Origin: Zygaena filipendulae
Lineage: Eukaryota; Arthropoda; Insecta; Lepidoptera; Zygaenidae
Length of the DNA stretch: 64,000 nucleotides
Assembly: GCA_907165275.2 (NCBI GenBank)
Contig: OU015650.1
Coordinates: 1,146,001-1,210,000 of the forward strand
Direction of reading: 5' to 3'
Both the position numbers and the translations under genes were made by a program. Positions 31,681-43,129 of this stretch are shown piece after piece. The notes below the pieces were generated by a model, which searched no databases, was not told the DNA's origin, and worked only from the letters and a program-made list of their open reading frames with translations. Every line of letters begins with the position of its first letter. Within the stretch, counting starts at the first letter, position 1.

Positions 31681-31838
31681 GCCCTTTTACTCTTCTTATC
31701 CATCCCCTTAATTATCCCCTAATCCCAAAGTCTCCGAGAGGCAAAAACATGAATGTGGTGTTCTGTTTAAAACAACAACAAAACCTGCTTCTGGCAACGA
31801 CTTAAAAATAAATGCAAAGCGACACTTTTCATTTTAAT

Positions 31839-32050
31839 GCTAGCTGTGCCCCGCGGTTTCACCCGCGTGAGTTTTGGGATTCCCGCAAGAAGTCCAAAGT
31901 AGCCTAATTTAATGAATTCCAACAAAAAAGTATCGTAGATATGTCACTCAAGGATAGGTACTGCAGTTCTAACAGTCACAGAATTTCCAGAATCGGTTCA
32001 GTAGTTTTTGAGTTTTTCCATTACAAACAAACATACAAAATATCATTTTT
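31839..32050 (-). mobile_element. Helitron-like copy
   Basis: GCTAGCTGTGCCCCGCGGTT, GGGATTCCCGCAAGAAGTCC, CAGAATCGGTTCAGTAGTTT, TTACAAACAAACATACAAAA. Confidence 0.6.
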
Positions 32051-32251
32051 CGACCAAACGTAGCTAATTTCGAAATAGGTCACTGCCGTGTAGCCGTGTT
32101 TGACGCCAGTGTTTAGGTACTAGAGGCCAATTAATTGTTTTCATTTTACTGGTTTTCTATAAAAATCTCAGAACAGTCTAGAATATGAAGATAAACAAAT
32201 CTAGATGATAAAGGCCTACCAAGATAATAAATAGTGTGGTGGTTGAGTAAT

Positions 32252-32965
32252 GTCAACACAGCGCGTCCGTTGAGGCGCCTTCGTCTCAGTGATAACCAGG
32301 TACCCACGATTATGCTGTCACTTGTGACTCTTGTCATTGAACGTGTAGTTGCTCTCGCAAATACACCAGCCCCCTTAGCCTAGTTGACAATCTATGATCC
32401 TTAACGCTACAGAAAACCAAGGAACGGATCATCGTGTCACGTGGTCACGTAAAAGTGTCCAACGATCCTATTAATATTAAAAACGCGAAAGTTTGAAAGA
32501 ATGTATGGATGGATGTCTGTTACTCTTTCACGCAAAAACTACTGGATGGATTTAAATGAAACTTTACCATAATATAGCTTATACATCAGATTAAAACACA
32601 GAGTACTTTTTATCCCGGAATTCCCGCGGGAACTCTGAAATTAACTCGGGTGAAACCGCGGGGCACAACTAGTCAATTTATACTTCAGTTTTGCGTGACC
32701 ATGTGAAATTACGATTCCGTGCCTTAGTTTTCTATATACTCTATAGTCTACTATATAGTTAAGGATCATAGATTGTCCACTAGGCTAAGGGGGCTGGTGT
32801 GTATGAGAGAGCAACTACGCGTTCAATGACGACAGTCACAAGTGACAGCATAATCGTGGGTGCCTGGTTATCACTGAGACGAAGGCGCCTCAACGGACGT
32901 TCCTATAGCGTTAAGGATCATGGATTGTCAACTTTGGTAAGGGGGCTGGGGCGTCTCACAATAAC
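32252..32965. mobile_element. Large inverted-repeat element carrying a Helitron-like insertion
   Basis: Left arm 32252-32406 (GCGTCCGTTGAGGCGCCTTC ... AACGCTACAG) is repeated in reverse at 32757-32906 (GTTAAGGATCATAGATTGTC ... CAACGGACGTTCC). A third copy of only the outer motif (GCGTTAAGGATCATGGATTG...AAGGGGGCTGG) lies at 32908-32960. The two full arms are separated by about 350 bp, of which about 210 bp is a Helitron-like copy. It is probably a foldback element; class unknown. Confidence 0.6.
32466..32673 (+). mobile_element. Helitron-like element, (ATGG)n subfamily
   Basis: CCTATTAATATTAAAAACGC, GAATGTATGGATGGATG, CTATTTCACG-like CTCTTTCACGCAAAAACTAC, TATAGCTTATACATCAGATT, ending GGGGCACAACTAGT. 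Paralogues at 39531, 42528 and 53166. Confidence 0.65.
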
Positions 32966-33394
32966 ACGAGCTCCAACTCGATAGTACTGCGTCGTTGCAT
33001 TACAAAGTTCCCATTGCCATCTTGCGGCTTCATCATCAGATCAGCTCCATGTCATAATAATTGTTATAGGTAATGTGTTATGCATGTGTGCGCCCATATC
33101 ACATACATATCAATAATATTACATTTTCATCCATAGACATAGACAGTATTTATTCAGGAAGAACAACACAGCACATAAAACATTCGAAGTAAGTAAGTCA
33201 GTTTTATTTCGATAAGAGCATTAGAGGTAGAAAATAACATTAATCTCAAAAAATCAAATGTAACCTTACATGGAAATTTTCACAATTGTAGCAAAGAATA
33301 GAGATTATAATAAAGAAGCGACACTCTCCGCCTCCCACCAATTTCATGCCTCCTCATACCACGCCAAAATGACCTTGGTAAAGAGGAAAGTTTG

Positions 33395-33692
33395 TACTAT
33401 TGTACTAGAGTATATTATAGAAAAATAATATAGTACGAAAAATACTATATTTTTATCCCTAATTCAACTGTCGCGCTTTTTATGGACTGTGATTGGTCTG
33501 GAACGCACCACGCATGCATACGCTGCAAGAAAACATCAACCGTCAAAAATGCTGCCTTATGTACTCAATGTAAAAAAAAAAAATATGTAAGTAGTTTCAA
33601 TAATTTTTCCCTGCATTTTCCAAAAGTACTATATTTTTGCATCTTTTTTCGGAAAAATACTAATTATTTAAAAAAAAAAGGTGGCAACCCTT
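33395..33692 (+). mobile_element. hAT-type non-autonomous element, second copy
   Basis: Shares CTAATTCAACTGTCGCGCTT, GGTCTGGAACGCACC, TTTTCCCTGCATTTTCC and the end GGTGGCAACCCTT with 27755-28261 (inverted). Here the interior also contains a short Cys-rich frame (33482 onward, CIRCKKTST...CTQCKKK) absent from the other copy. Left end and target duplication not resolved. Confidence 0.45.
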
Positions 33693-34092
33693 GTTACGAG
33701 TCTTATTGTAGTTTCAACTATACGAGTGTGCATGGACGAAATGTGAATTTATTACGGTGTAAGGTTAAAATAAGAATGTTAAAGGGAATCTTTGAGGGCT
33801 TACAAACATTGAATCGCGATTTCACCCATCTATTTTTAAAAAAATATACTTATCAAAGTAAAATTAAAATAGCACTGCTGTAAGAATTGGCTCTGCTTTG
33901 CAAAAAGTATCAAAATAAGTAGGTAAGTATATATAATAGCTTTCTAAAATGTAAATTTAATCTCAATACCTAGTGATCTAGTATTATGAGTACCACCTAT
34001 ACATAATACAGACTTACAGAGTATACATTGATTCCGTTCCAATTTACTTAATATAAAATTATATTCAATTTCATTTTCTCACTATCTTCCTC

Positions 34093-34202
34093 TCAACGTA
34101 TCGCCGTTATTTTTTGATTACGTAAAAAAAAAATCGTGTCCAATATGTATTTTGTAGGAATCTTCAGGACGGACTAAAAACAAAAATTTCGTCAAATAGC
34201 CC
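34093..34202 (+). repeat. CRE-bearing MITE, right-end fragment
   Basis: CAACGTATCGCCGTTATTTT ... GGACGGACTAAAAAC...AATAGCCCG. The palindromic core is missing. Confidence 0.6.
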
Positions 34203-34204
34203 GA

Positions 34205-35180
34205 ACCTAAAAAAGCTAACCAAAATAGCATTTTGTGTGCTTAAAACAAGCATACATACCTACAATAAAAGGATCGTGGCATCTGATCTTAGTTGATCTT
34301 TTTGCAACGGTTGACTTTGTGTGCAATTTTTTAAACAACGGACTATAGTTGCGACAGCTCTATAAGCGATTTATCAGATCGTTTTGAAATATTTTTCGCT
34401 TGTGGGAACTGCATAATATTATTATGGTATCCAAGCTGCACCACGTCATTAGCTTTGATACTGCCCACATTGATAGGTACTCTTCTACATCTTTTTAAAA
34501 GATTTATTCTTCATTCGGCCCGCCAAGTTTCGGCCCACATAAAAAATTCCTGGTTCGTCCCAAACAATATGCTTTCTTCGTCCCAAAATATAATTTTGAT
34601 TGTTTTATTCTCGCTTCGTCCTATTTTATATTCCTTCTACGGCCCATATTTTTTTTATATATGCAAAACTTGCTTTTTTGTACCATCAGCAAAAAAGGTT
34701 TACGTATTATTAAATATTCTAACATCGATCAACTACACATTTAAAACAACCGCTCCTCCCAGTCTTCTCTGCGAGAGAAGATTTACTCCTATTATTATAA
34801 TAACACTCTTTAGCCACTGAGCGACTTTCACCAATGTGCTAAACGTATTTAGCGCCCAAAAACAGAATGGGGCCCATGTTGCCTAAGCATAAAATTTTTC
34901 ACCAAGATATACTGCATATATGAAATTGTATTCCTTTGATTCAATTACTTTTTTCTGTGTGGATTCTGTTATAATCTTTGCAAATTTTTTTTTTAAATAT
35001 ATTCAATGTACGAATTTTTATAGAATTGGTTTATTTTGCCAAATGATAACAACTAAAACACTGTAACTTCAAACTAAAATTTTAGTGCAAAACGATGTAG
35101 AATTCGACTTAACATAACGATTGAGTTAATAGTCAAAAGAAAGTAGGTATACGTAGTTAACGATGATGTACGCATCGAAT
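34205..35180. other. Gene-free stretch
   Basis: No supported gene. The 121-codon plus-strand frame at 34455 has no family resemblance and strongly T-rich composition. Confidence 0.45.
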
Positions 35181-35184
35181 AAAA

Positions 35185-35445
35185 GAGTAGAATCCGCGAT
35201 TCTGTAAATTGAATATTTTTAAGAAAAATTGACAGCGGGCGATAAAAAAAGAGTAGCCAACCACAAAAAAAAGGGTTTTTGAAATTATTTTCTGTCTGTC
35301 TGTCTGTTTGTTCGCGGTTATCTCCGATTCAAACACACATCACACCCTCCAAGTTTCAGGTCTCTACGATCAGCGGTTTAGGCTGTACGTTGATCGATCA
35401 GCCATTCAAGGCAAAGCATTTTATATGTATAAATATATAATTATA
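35185..35445. mobile_element. Chimeric Helitron-like copy (two halves in opposite orientation)
   Basis: 35185-35333 is a plus-oriented head (GAGTAGAATCCGCGATTCTG ... GTTCGCGGTTATCTCCG, as in reverse at 30490-30650). It is joined to a minus-oriented end of another subfamily (ACCCTCCAAGTTTCAGGTCT ... CATTTTATATGTAT, as at 41704 and 52045). Confidence 0.5.
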
Positions 35446-35756
35446 TATATATATATATTATATAGGTTATAATAAACTTAAAGTTTCTTCGGGATAGCGA
35501 AAAAGGCTCGCCAAAAAAGAAAATGCCTAAAATGGTTCACACATTTTGATTTTGAGTTTGGCACATCCTATTTTTATCATTCTATCAATTTGTACTGTAC
35601 ATAATTGATTGTTAATAACTGCAGATCAAAGTTATCAAATCCAGATTAGTAACAGATCGTTTATTTATATTAAATTCGAATTGTACCGTTTGAAATAAAA
35701 CGTTTAAAAAAATTAATTACATCTACCACAGTCCACAGATCGAATAAGTTTTATCT

Positions 35757-38700
35757 TTACTTTTTGAAACTCGCTGGATTAATGGGGGGCATTTTTTCAA
35801 TGCCCTTCTTGGAGACTGCTGCCACTTGAAAGTTGGGTAAATTCACGAACAACCTCTCGTGGACTTCGTGCACACACAGCTTTAGCACGTCATAAGCCTC
35901 CGACATTGAAAGTGCTGGAATAAATAAATAGGTACAATACAAAAGCAAGCGCAAATATAAAATGGCCTAAAAGTTCTAATCCTACTAATATTACGTATAT
36001 AAATATGAAAGTGTGGATGTTTGGCTGTTTGTTACTCAATCACGCAAAAACGGCTCAACGGATTTGGATGAAATTTGGCATGCACGTTGTCAGAGGTACA
36101 GAGAAGGACATACTTTTCATCCCGGAATTCCCGCGGGAACTCTGAAATTACCGCGAGTGAAACCGCGGGGCACAGCTAGTATATTATATAAGGAAGTAAA
36201 GTTTTTGGATGTGTGTTCTTTCACTGGAAGCTACATTATCCCTGTGGTTAATTTTAGAGTTTCCGAAGGAGTCCCGAGATTCGCGATTTAGAATTTGTTC
36301 AATCTACTCTCAGAGATTACTCCTATACGTATAAATTCACATAACCTTACAAACACAAACGTTACCTTTTATTAATATTAAGCACTAGCTGTGCCTTGCG
36401 GTTGCATCCGCGTAAGTTTTGGATTTCCCGCAGGAACTCCGAACTTCTTTTCTCCTTACAATAACAAACACAACAACAAAAAAAATAGTGAAATTGGTCT
36501 AGCCGTTCAAGCGTGATGCCGTGACCAAGGGAAATAGAGATATTTTTTTGTATATATTTATATAGGTAGATAGATTTTATTTGGACTAATGCCTAGCGTA
36601 AACCTAAGAGATGGAGGAGGATCACCAATTCTATGGTACCAACCATGTCAACTCGAAGCATGCTCTGTGGGTCGATTCAAACGAACAAAAACCTTGTTTT
36701 GGTTTTATAATTTTGTAAAATAAAGTTCAAAAAAGAACAAACGTCTATTCAAGAACAATTAATGAAGCCAAAAGATGATTTATTACACATTTAAGTATAC
36801 GTAATTGCATACAACAAAATTCAGACGACGTGACGCTGTTATGAAAACAAACGGCTCTATTAAAAAAACCTTATCATTAACGCGCTGAATTAGAAACACG
36901 GCAATGCGACTGCTGCTGCTGCATTATAATAATGATCTTTCCTCCGCTTGTGGTTAATAATAGTGATGATATATTATTTAAAAAATATACTTTCACGTTA
37001 ATTTCTCGCCGCATTGTCAGCGCGCTCTTTCAAATACGTAAGCATAATATCACAACATCTTCAAATCGTATACTTCATTGTCTTCCTCGCGACGATATCT
37101 TATCTGTTTTATTATATTTGCACACTCGATAATATTATAACAATACGAAAATTTTGATACAACTCCATCGCTGTTAACATTCCAGAGTTCGTTTTAATGA
37201 GATTCATTAAATATTTTCTCGTTTGTTTTTGCGAGAAAAAAAAACGCCTTTATTGACCTCACTCACCTCATTCATTAGCAATTCGTCAGTTTTGCGTCGT
37301 CTCACGTCTGTTATACACTCTGAAAAGCGTGTTTCACACAAGAGAGAAGCCCTGAGTATTTAGCTTTTCACTTAAGTAGAACTTCGCTAACTATTCTCTT
37401 CTTTTTCTTCAGCCATAGCACTAGGAAGTTGTGAAGGTTGGATATTTTATGGGTGCTGTCATAATAAATGTAACTTTATTGACGTCAAAAAGAGCCACAT
37501 TATGCCCATAATGTGGCTCTTTTTGACTTCAATAAAGTCAAAGTCAAATCATTTATTCTTTGGCCCCAAAGAATAAATGATTTAACTTTGACTTTATAGC
37601 GGATGTCCACGTCACTTCTGGGATCCTCTCAGAGACTCTTCGTTATACAGAGGTATATCGACCAGAGGAATGCTGAATACTTTGCAAACATTAGGATCCG
37701 CCTATTAGTTTCATGCGTGATGCATACAGATAGACAAAATTAAAAAAAAGCTACTCTGGTCTCCATTACTGTACCTACCTACTAAAATGGCCCGTGATTG
37801 TAATTTCAAAAATATGCTTTGAATAGACAAAATCTAAAATGTATACATTTAATTAGAATACCTACGTATTGATTGAGTCGGTGTTGATTGATATAGATAA
37901 CCGTTTCCATTTCTCGAACATGATTTTTACTAATCAGTCAATCAATCAATCAAATATTTATTGCAATCAAGTGAACATTTCAAGTCAGATGTTACATAAT
38001 ATTATATTGAGAGATTGCAATAGAAATTAAAAAAAAAATATATTGTGACTTACTCGGCTTATGATACCGGTCCAGAATGCTCATGCTCAGCAAACCGCCA
38101 AAGCCGTGAGCAGCGAACGGCACCTTCACGCAAGAAGCCAGGAAATCCAGGTAGTATAGTTGACCTCCTTCTTTCTCGTTGTATCCAGCGACCAGTAGAT
38201 TGATTGTGTACGCACCCTGTAATATAATCCTTACTTCTGTTACATACTATATTAAAAACTTAGCTGTACCCCGCGGTTTCACCCGCGTACCTATCGGAAT
38301 TCCCGCGGGAACTATTTTGTCTAAAATAAAATTAATCCAAGTTACTCCTTGTAACATCAGCTATCTGAAAGTCCAGTCTAGCTGTCTGCCAGTGAAAGTC
38401 CCGTTAAAATCAGTCGAGCCGTTTCAGAGATTAGTCGGAACAAACAGACATACAGATTACAGACAGACAGACAGACAGAAAAAGAAAATTATAAAAAAAA
38501 TATTATTTTATGTAAGTATCGCATATACTTTCATAGGAATTTAGGGAAAGCTTTTAATTAGAAATTACAAACAGCCACTTCAATTTTGTCCAGTTTCTAT
38601 GTCGGAACAGGTCTAGGTACGTGAATTTCGTCACAGAGCTAGGATTAAAACAGTAAAGTATAGGTAGAGCTTATCTGAACTAAAATGACGCGCCCCACTA

Positions 38701-40338
38701 CTTCAATAGCAGTTTTATATGTGCCGGATCATGTATTGATAACATCTATTCAATAGTGTGAGTGCGGCGATAGTATTGCGCACTTGTGATAAATAGACAA
38801 ACCAGATTTATATATGTCGTATCGATATTTTAACGATTGTGCGAGTGCGTATACCCGATGGAGGGGCGCGGCATTTTAGCTTAGATGATCTCTACATATC
38901 CTTACGCCGCTCCTCAAAGACTCGGCCAAGTTTCTCCTGATGAAGTGCACAGCCGCGGCCGTGTCCAGCTCGTATCCGTTCCTCATCCGGTACAGCTGGA
39001 TGTTCTTAGCGATGAACTGGGAGAACTGCGCCGTCTCCCCGGCGTCACCGTTCACCCCCATTATCATGCTGTTCGACAGCGAATGTAGTTTCTCTTCGTC
39101 TGATCAAAGAGTCGAGAGATGTCTTCAAGTTGAGCCGCTTAGAATAATTTTATAAGGAGGTACCTAGTTATAGTAGAAGTTAAAAATTCAATTATTTCTT
39201 TGTTACTTAGGATCGATTGGTAAAATCAATTTTAATCGTGAGCAGGTTATTAGAACGAAGTTGAAGATACTGTCAGTTCGGAACGCGCCCTCCACTGAGA
39301 AGAAATGACAAGAAACTCAGCAGGGATCATAGGATATTTGTAGGATATTTATATAGAAATGTCTACTGAATCTATACCATCTGAAAAGAGATAGATACCT
39401 TGCTGATTCATTTACTGTCGCACTCACACATGGCGACCGTCATACTTCATTAAATCTTAAAGTAGACGGTAGGTAGGTACTGTGCCATTTTTGAGGGCTA
39501 ATGACGCATCTACTGCATTTTTATTTAAATACTAGTTGTGCCCCGCGGTTTCACCCGCGTTAATTTCAGATTTCCCGCGGGAATTCCGGGATAAAAAGTA
39601 TCTTATGTGTTAATCTGATGTATAAGCTATATTATCGTAAAGTTTCATTTAAATCCATCCAGTAGTTTTTGCGTGAAAGAGTAACAAACATCCATCCATC
39701 CATTCTTACAAACTTTCGCGTTTATAATATTAGTAGGATAATTGGACAATTTATATTTGAATCCAATCTATCTTCTATAATAATAATCTATACAGTAGTA
39801 CCTACATAAAACAGTAGAATCAGCGTGTCAGTTCAAGCCGAAACTATTAAACGGTTTAGTATGCGGTTTTCGTAGGTAGATTAAGCTTAGTCTGGAGCAA
39901 CATAGACAATTTATTTTGTACTAGCTGTTCCAGGCGGTTTCACCCGTGTAATTTCGGAGTTACCGCGGCAATCCGGAATAAAAAGAACCCTATGTCCTCC
40001 TCCCTATGCACCCCTGACAAGTTTATGCATGATTTCATCCTGATCAGTTGAGTCGTTGAGGCGTGAAAGCGTAAAAAACAAACAACCAAACTCACTTTCG
40101 CATTTATTATTTTATAGTATGGATAAAATAGATATAAACGGATGTAGGGGAAAAAAGTCTTATGTGAAGGTGTTTCATGCGGGTGAAACCCTGGGCACCG
40201 GCTAGTGATATTTATAAATAAGAAATTGTTCTGACCAGCTTTCATGACTAAAATCGACTGTGCACTGATCTGATCAGCAGCCAGCATCGTGAACTGGTCA
40301 CACTGGAGGCCGAGCAAGCATTGCAATTGAACATTCAT
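35757..40338 (-). CDS. PSMB2: Proteasome subunit beta type-2 (PSMB2), four coding exons
   Basis: Structural beta subunit of the 20S proteasome core (non-catalytic member of the beta ring; beta4 in yeast/fly nomenclature). CDS exons: 40236-40338, 38906-39099, 38054-38216 and 35757-35914 (join on the minus strand; 618 nt, 205 residues plus stop). Phases agree throughout: 1, 0, 1. Recognisable blocks in order are CLLGLQC and LAADQISAQSILVMKA (exon 1); GDAGETAQFSQFIAKNIQLY, RMRNGYEL and RRNLAESLRS (exon 2); INLLVAGYNEKEG, YYLDFLAS, PFAAHGFGG and SILDRYHKP (exon 3); and LFVNLPNFQV and the C-terminal tail (exon 4). Human PSMB2 has 201 residues. Start at ATG 40338. No Thr-1 processing site is expected. 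Donors: G|GTCAGA (weak), GGC|GTAAGG, A|GTAAGT; acceptors GATCAG, ATTACAG, ATTCCAG. The N-terminus has three extra residues before CLLG, and several positions depart from what I recall of insect orthologues, so a diverged paralogue is possible. Confidence 0.93.
35979..36180 (+). mobile_element. Helitron-like element in PSMB2 intron 3, complete
   Basis: ATCCTACTAATATTACGTAT to GCGGGGCACAGCTAGT, antisense to the host gene. It lies within 70 bp of the acceptor of the last exon. The frame 36013-36291 is non-coding. Confidence 0.7.
36384..36570 (-). mobile_element. Helitron-like copy in PSMB2 intron 3
   Basis: CACTAGCTGTGCCTTGCGGT, TTCCCGCAGGAACTCCGAAC, GTCTAGCCGTTCAAGCGTGA. Sense to the host gene. 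Confidence 0.5.
37474..37595. repeat. Twin near-perfect hairpins in PSMB2 intron 3
   Basis: Stem 1: 37474-37504 pairs with 37507-37537 (31 bp, one mismatch, CC loop). Stem 2: 37534-37563 pairs with 37566-37595 (30 bp, one mismatch, CC loop). The stems overlap by four bases. Stem 2 carries AAATCATTTATTCTTTGG, which looks like a LINE tail, so each hairpin may be a retroposon end joined to its own inverse. Both would be transcribed in the PSMB2 primary transcript. Confidence 0.8.
38259..38590 (-). mobile_element. Helitron-like copy in PSMB2 intron 2, long subfamily
   Basis: TTAGCTGTACCCCGCGGTTT, GTTACTCCTTGTAACATCAG, GACAGACAGACAGACAG, CACTTCAATTTT. Begins only about 40 bp from the exon 3 acceptor. 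Confidence 0.6.
39531..39739 (-). mobile_element. Helitron-like element in PSMB2 intron 1, (CATC)n subfamily
   Basis: ACTAGTTGTGCCCCGCGGTT, TGTTAATCTGATGTATAAGC, AACATCCATCCATCCATTC, TATAATATTAGTAGGAT. Both ends present. Confidence 0.7.
39920..40123 (-). mobile_element. Helitron-like element in PSMB2 intron 1, canonical
   Basis: ACTAGCTGTTCCAGGCGGTT ... CTCACTTTCGCATTTATTAT. The minus-strand frame 39940-40338 is exon 1 reading through the donor into this element, ending in it. Confidence 0.65.
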
Positions 40339-40339
40339 G

Positions 40340-40610
40340 CCGAATTATTTTGTTTTGCTTATTATTTTTATCAACATTAAAATCTTGCGCTAAAAGGAAA
40401 ATTGATCGACTCGTGGACTCGACTAAGACTTGTGACATAAATATTATTGTCATTGCTTGACGTTGAATCGTAAAAATAAAACCAAAGAGTAGAATAAAAC
40501 CTCAGCAGTCAGCTGTATTTTTTTTTTATTATATTTTCTTGCCAAGCCTAAAAAATAATGATTCCATTTTCTTTGGATTAGCCACTGACATAGGATAAAC
40601 AGGCTAGTTA
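40340..40610. other. Upstream region of PSMB2
   Basis: Presumed promoter of the minus-strand gene. No element with a recognisable core promoter motif could be chosen. Confidence 0.3.
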
Positions 40611-40611
40611 A

Positions 40612-40809
40612 ATCCTACTAATATTATAAATGTGAAAGTGTGGATGTTTGGATGTTTGTCTCCTCAATCACGCAAAAACGGCTGAACGGATTTGGATGAA
40701 GTTTGTCAGGGGTACAGAGAAGGATATAAGGGCATAGGATACTTTTTATCCCGGAATTGCCGCGGGAACTCCGAAATTACCGTGGGTGAAACCGCGGGGC
40801 ACAGCCAGT
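40612..40809 (+). mobile_element. Helitron-like element, complete
   Basis: AATCCTACTAATATTATAAA, TGTGAAAGTGTGGATGTTTG, GGAATTGCCGCGGGAACTCC, ending GGGGCACAGCCAGT. It lies just upstream of the PSMB2 start region. Confidence 0.7.
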
Positions 40810-41183
40810 AAAACATAAATTTTGGAGTCTAACTCTAGATTTCTTATAGCTGTATAGAATTTTCCATTTATTGGACTGGCAGGCTATGTGAAAGGTTTTA
40901 ACACCGCCTACAGTCTTCGCCTCGTAATAATTAGCACCAAACTGTGATGTTCACTTTCAATTAGGCGATTACACATGATGGCCAGCGAAAGGAAATGGAG
41001 GTATTTTATCGTAAGTTAGTGATTTATAACTTTACCGGCGTGAATTTCGGATTTTCGGAATACTCTCTGGAAATATATACCTACTTGTATTTTTCCAGGA
41101 TGAAATCACCTTATGTGCTATCCCATAATAATATAGGTACCTACCCAAAATTGCTTGAAAGTTCGCTACGACATTTTTTACAT

Positions 41184-41405
41184 ATAGCTGTCCGCCGCGG
41201 TTTCACCCGCAATAATTTCGGAGTTCCCACGGGAATTCCACGATAAATTATAGGTACGTATAAACCTTCCTCTTGAATCAAACTATTGATGAAAACCGCA
41301 TGTAAAATCCGTTCTGTAGTAGGTATTTAAGTTTGTCGCGAACAGACAGACAGACAGACACACAGACCGACACGGCGGAGGACTTTGTTTTATAATGCAA
41401 GGTTA
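41184..41405 (-). mobile_element. Helitron-like copy, 'CGGCGGAGGACTTTG' subfamily
   Basis: ATAGCTGTCCGCCGCGGTTT, GGAGTTCCCACGGGAATTCC, GACAGACAGACAGACACAC, CGGCGGAGGACTTTGTTTTA. Confidence 0.6.
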
Positions 41406-41703
41406 TGCTTATAATGCATGCTACTGATACTGAGGTCTTTAAACTTAAAGGGCTCTCTTTTCTAGTTCTTCAAAGTGAAGAACTGTTCCTGTTCTTTACC
41501 CATTACATAATTAAGGTACTTACAATAGTACGTAGGTACCTGGTTTTACAAGTAATGATAATAATTCTCAGAGGATCTCGTATTCTGATTGTAAATTTTA
41601 ACCTATTTCCAAACATCCCACACAGCTGGGTCAACAGCGTAGTATGCCGAACTCTCATGTTTAAGGTAATTACAAGTGAAAGCGCTTTTATGCAATATTT
41701 ACT

Positions 41704-42182
41704 TACTAGCTATGCCACACTATAATTTCGAAGTTCATGCGGAACTGTTCCATGCAAACTTTGCAACCCCATTTTCATCCCCTTAGGGGTTGAATTTTCA
41801 AAAATCCTTTCTTATCGGATGCCTACGTCATACAAAGAACACACCTTCCAAGTTTCAGATCTCTACGATCAGCGGTTTAGGCTGTGCGTTAATCCATCAG
41901 TCATTCAGGACAATAGGTACATTTTATATGTATAGATTAGTTATCCCCCGCGATTTCACCCACGGTAATTTCGGAGTTCCCGCGGAATTTCGGGAAGTAC
42001 GCTATGTCACTCAGGATCACTGCAGCTTCTTATAAGTGAAAAAATTTTCAAAATCGGTTCAGTAGATCTAGAAATTATACAGCCTCACAAACTTTTTTGT
42101 GAGGATGCAGGGGGTAGGTAATTAGGCTGAGCGTTGATCCATCAGTAATTCAGGACAAAGCATTTTATATGTATGTATAGAT
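41704..42182 (-). mobile_element. Cluster of two interleaved Helitron-like copies
   Basis: A copy starting ACTAGCTATGCCACACTATA (TTTTCATCCCCTTAGGGGTT, CACCTTCCAAGTTTCAG) runs to about 41936. There a second copy (ATTAGTTATCCCCCGCGATT ... AATCGGTTCAGTAGATC) starts. After about 42110 the end block of the first type (GCTGAGCGTTGATCCATCAG ... TATATGTATG) appears again. Confidence 0.5.
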
Positions 42183-42527
42183 TGGTATCTACTTACGGTC
42201 CAATATTTTCTCTGTGTTCTGAACAACAAATCAAAGTGCAACAGAAAGTCAGGCGTTTCGAATTTCATACTAAAATCACCAATGACTGTTGTTCATTCCT
42301 TCCTTCCTCGCAAGATCCTGGTGGTCTGAAGGCAGTGGCCAGCATGAGCGACCCGCCGCGAAGGATACAAGGACAAATAAATTGTGCAATTTTTTATTAT
42401 TATTATTGTGCAATTTGGTATAACAATTCATTGTTATAAATTACATAGCAGTAAACATGGCTTTACTATTGTATCACTTCTAAGTCTTAAGAAATTATTT
42501 TGTAAAATGCTGTTGACTGTAATAAAT

Positions 42528-42756
42528 CCTACTATAATATTATAAACGCGAAAGTTTGTAAGAATGTATGGATGGATGGATGGATGGATGGATGGATGTT
42601 TGTTAGTCTTTCACGCAAAAACTACTGAATGGATTTAAATGAAACTTTACAATAATATAGCTTATACATCAGATTAACACATAGGGTACTTTTTATCTCG
42701 GAATTCCCGCGGGAACTCTGAAATTAACGCGGATGAAACCGCGGGGCACAACTAGT
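42528..42756 (+). mobile_element. Helitron-like element with (ATGG)n expansion
   Basis: TCCTACTATAATATTATAAA, GAATGTATGGATGGATGGAT (eight or so units), ending GGGGCACAACTAGT. Near-identical to 32466 apart from repeat number. Confidence 0.7.
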
Positions 42757-42799
42757 AAATGCATAAATAAATAAATAAATTTATTAAGCGAAATGTTCT

Positions 42800-42905
42800 A
42801 ATCAGTAAGCGCCTCAAAGTTCACCGGGTCTGTTCGCTGGGAACATGGTGCCATTGTCCGGGTGGGATTGCTTGCACGGTGCACCTTATCGTAGATGCTA
42901 AGCGG
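42800..42905 (-). pseudogene. Possible BEL/Pao-type RNase H scrap
   Basis: Minus-strand translation contains NRLASTIRCTVQAIPPGQWHH... followed by VPSEQ. This resembles the W-x-H-V-P-S region before the NPAD motif in BEL/Pao polyproteins, but frame is lost directly after it. Short and weak. Confidence 0.3.
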
Positions 42906-43129
42906 TTCTGTGGGAAACACTTATTCTTGGAGTAACAGTGCTCGGAGACCGTACCGCGTTGTATGTACAGTCGGAATCAGAAAATGTTCAGCAGTTTTCA
43001 AACTTGTTCCAGTCTCCCGCAAATTATTATGGCATATCGAAGTGCCTAATCTAAATTTGTACACATAATATGATATCTCTTGTATGCTCTGCCGAAAGGG
43101 TCGCCAACTCATCATGAATGAAAACAATA

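Noticed and set aside
33482..33883. Cys-rich 133-codon frame
   Set aside because: Only the first 36 or so codons look structured (two CxxC pairs); the rest is AT-rich read-through within an hAT-type element. Not called as a gene.
34455..34820. 121-codon plus-strand frame
   Set aside because: T-rich composition gives a hydrophobic translation without domain resemblance or good start context.
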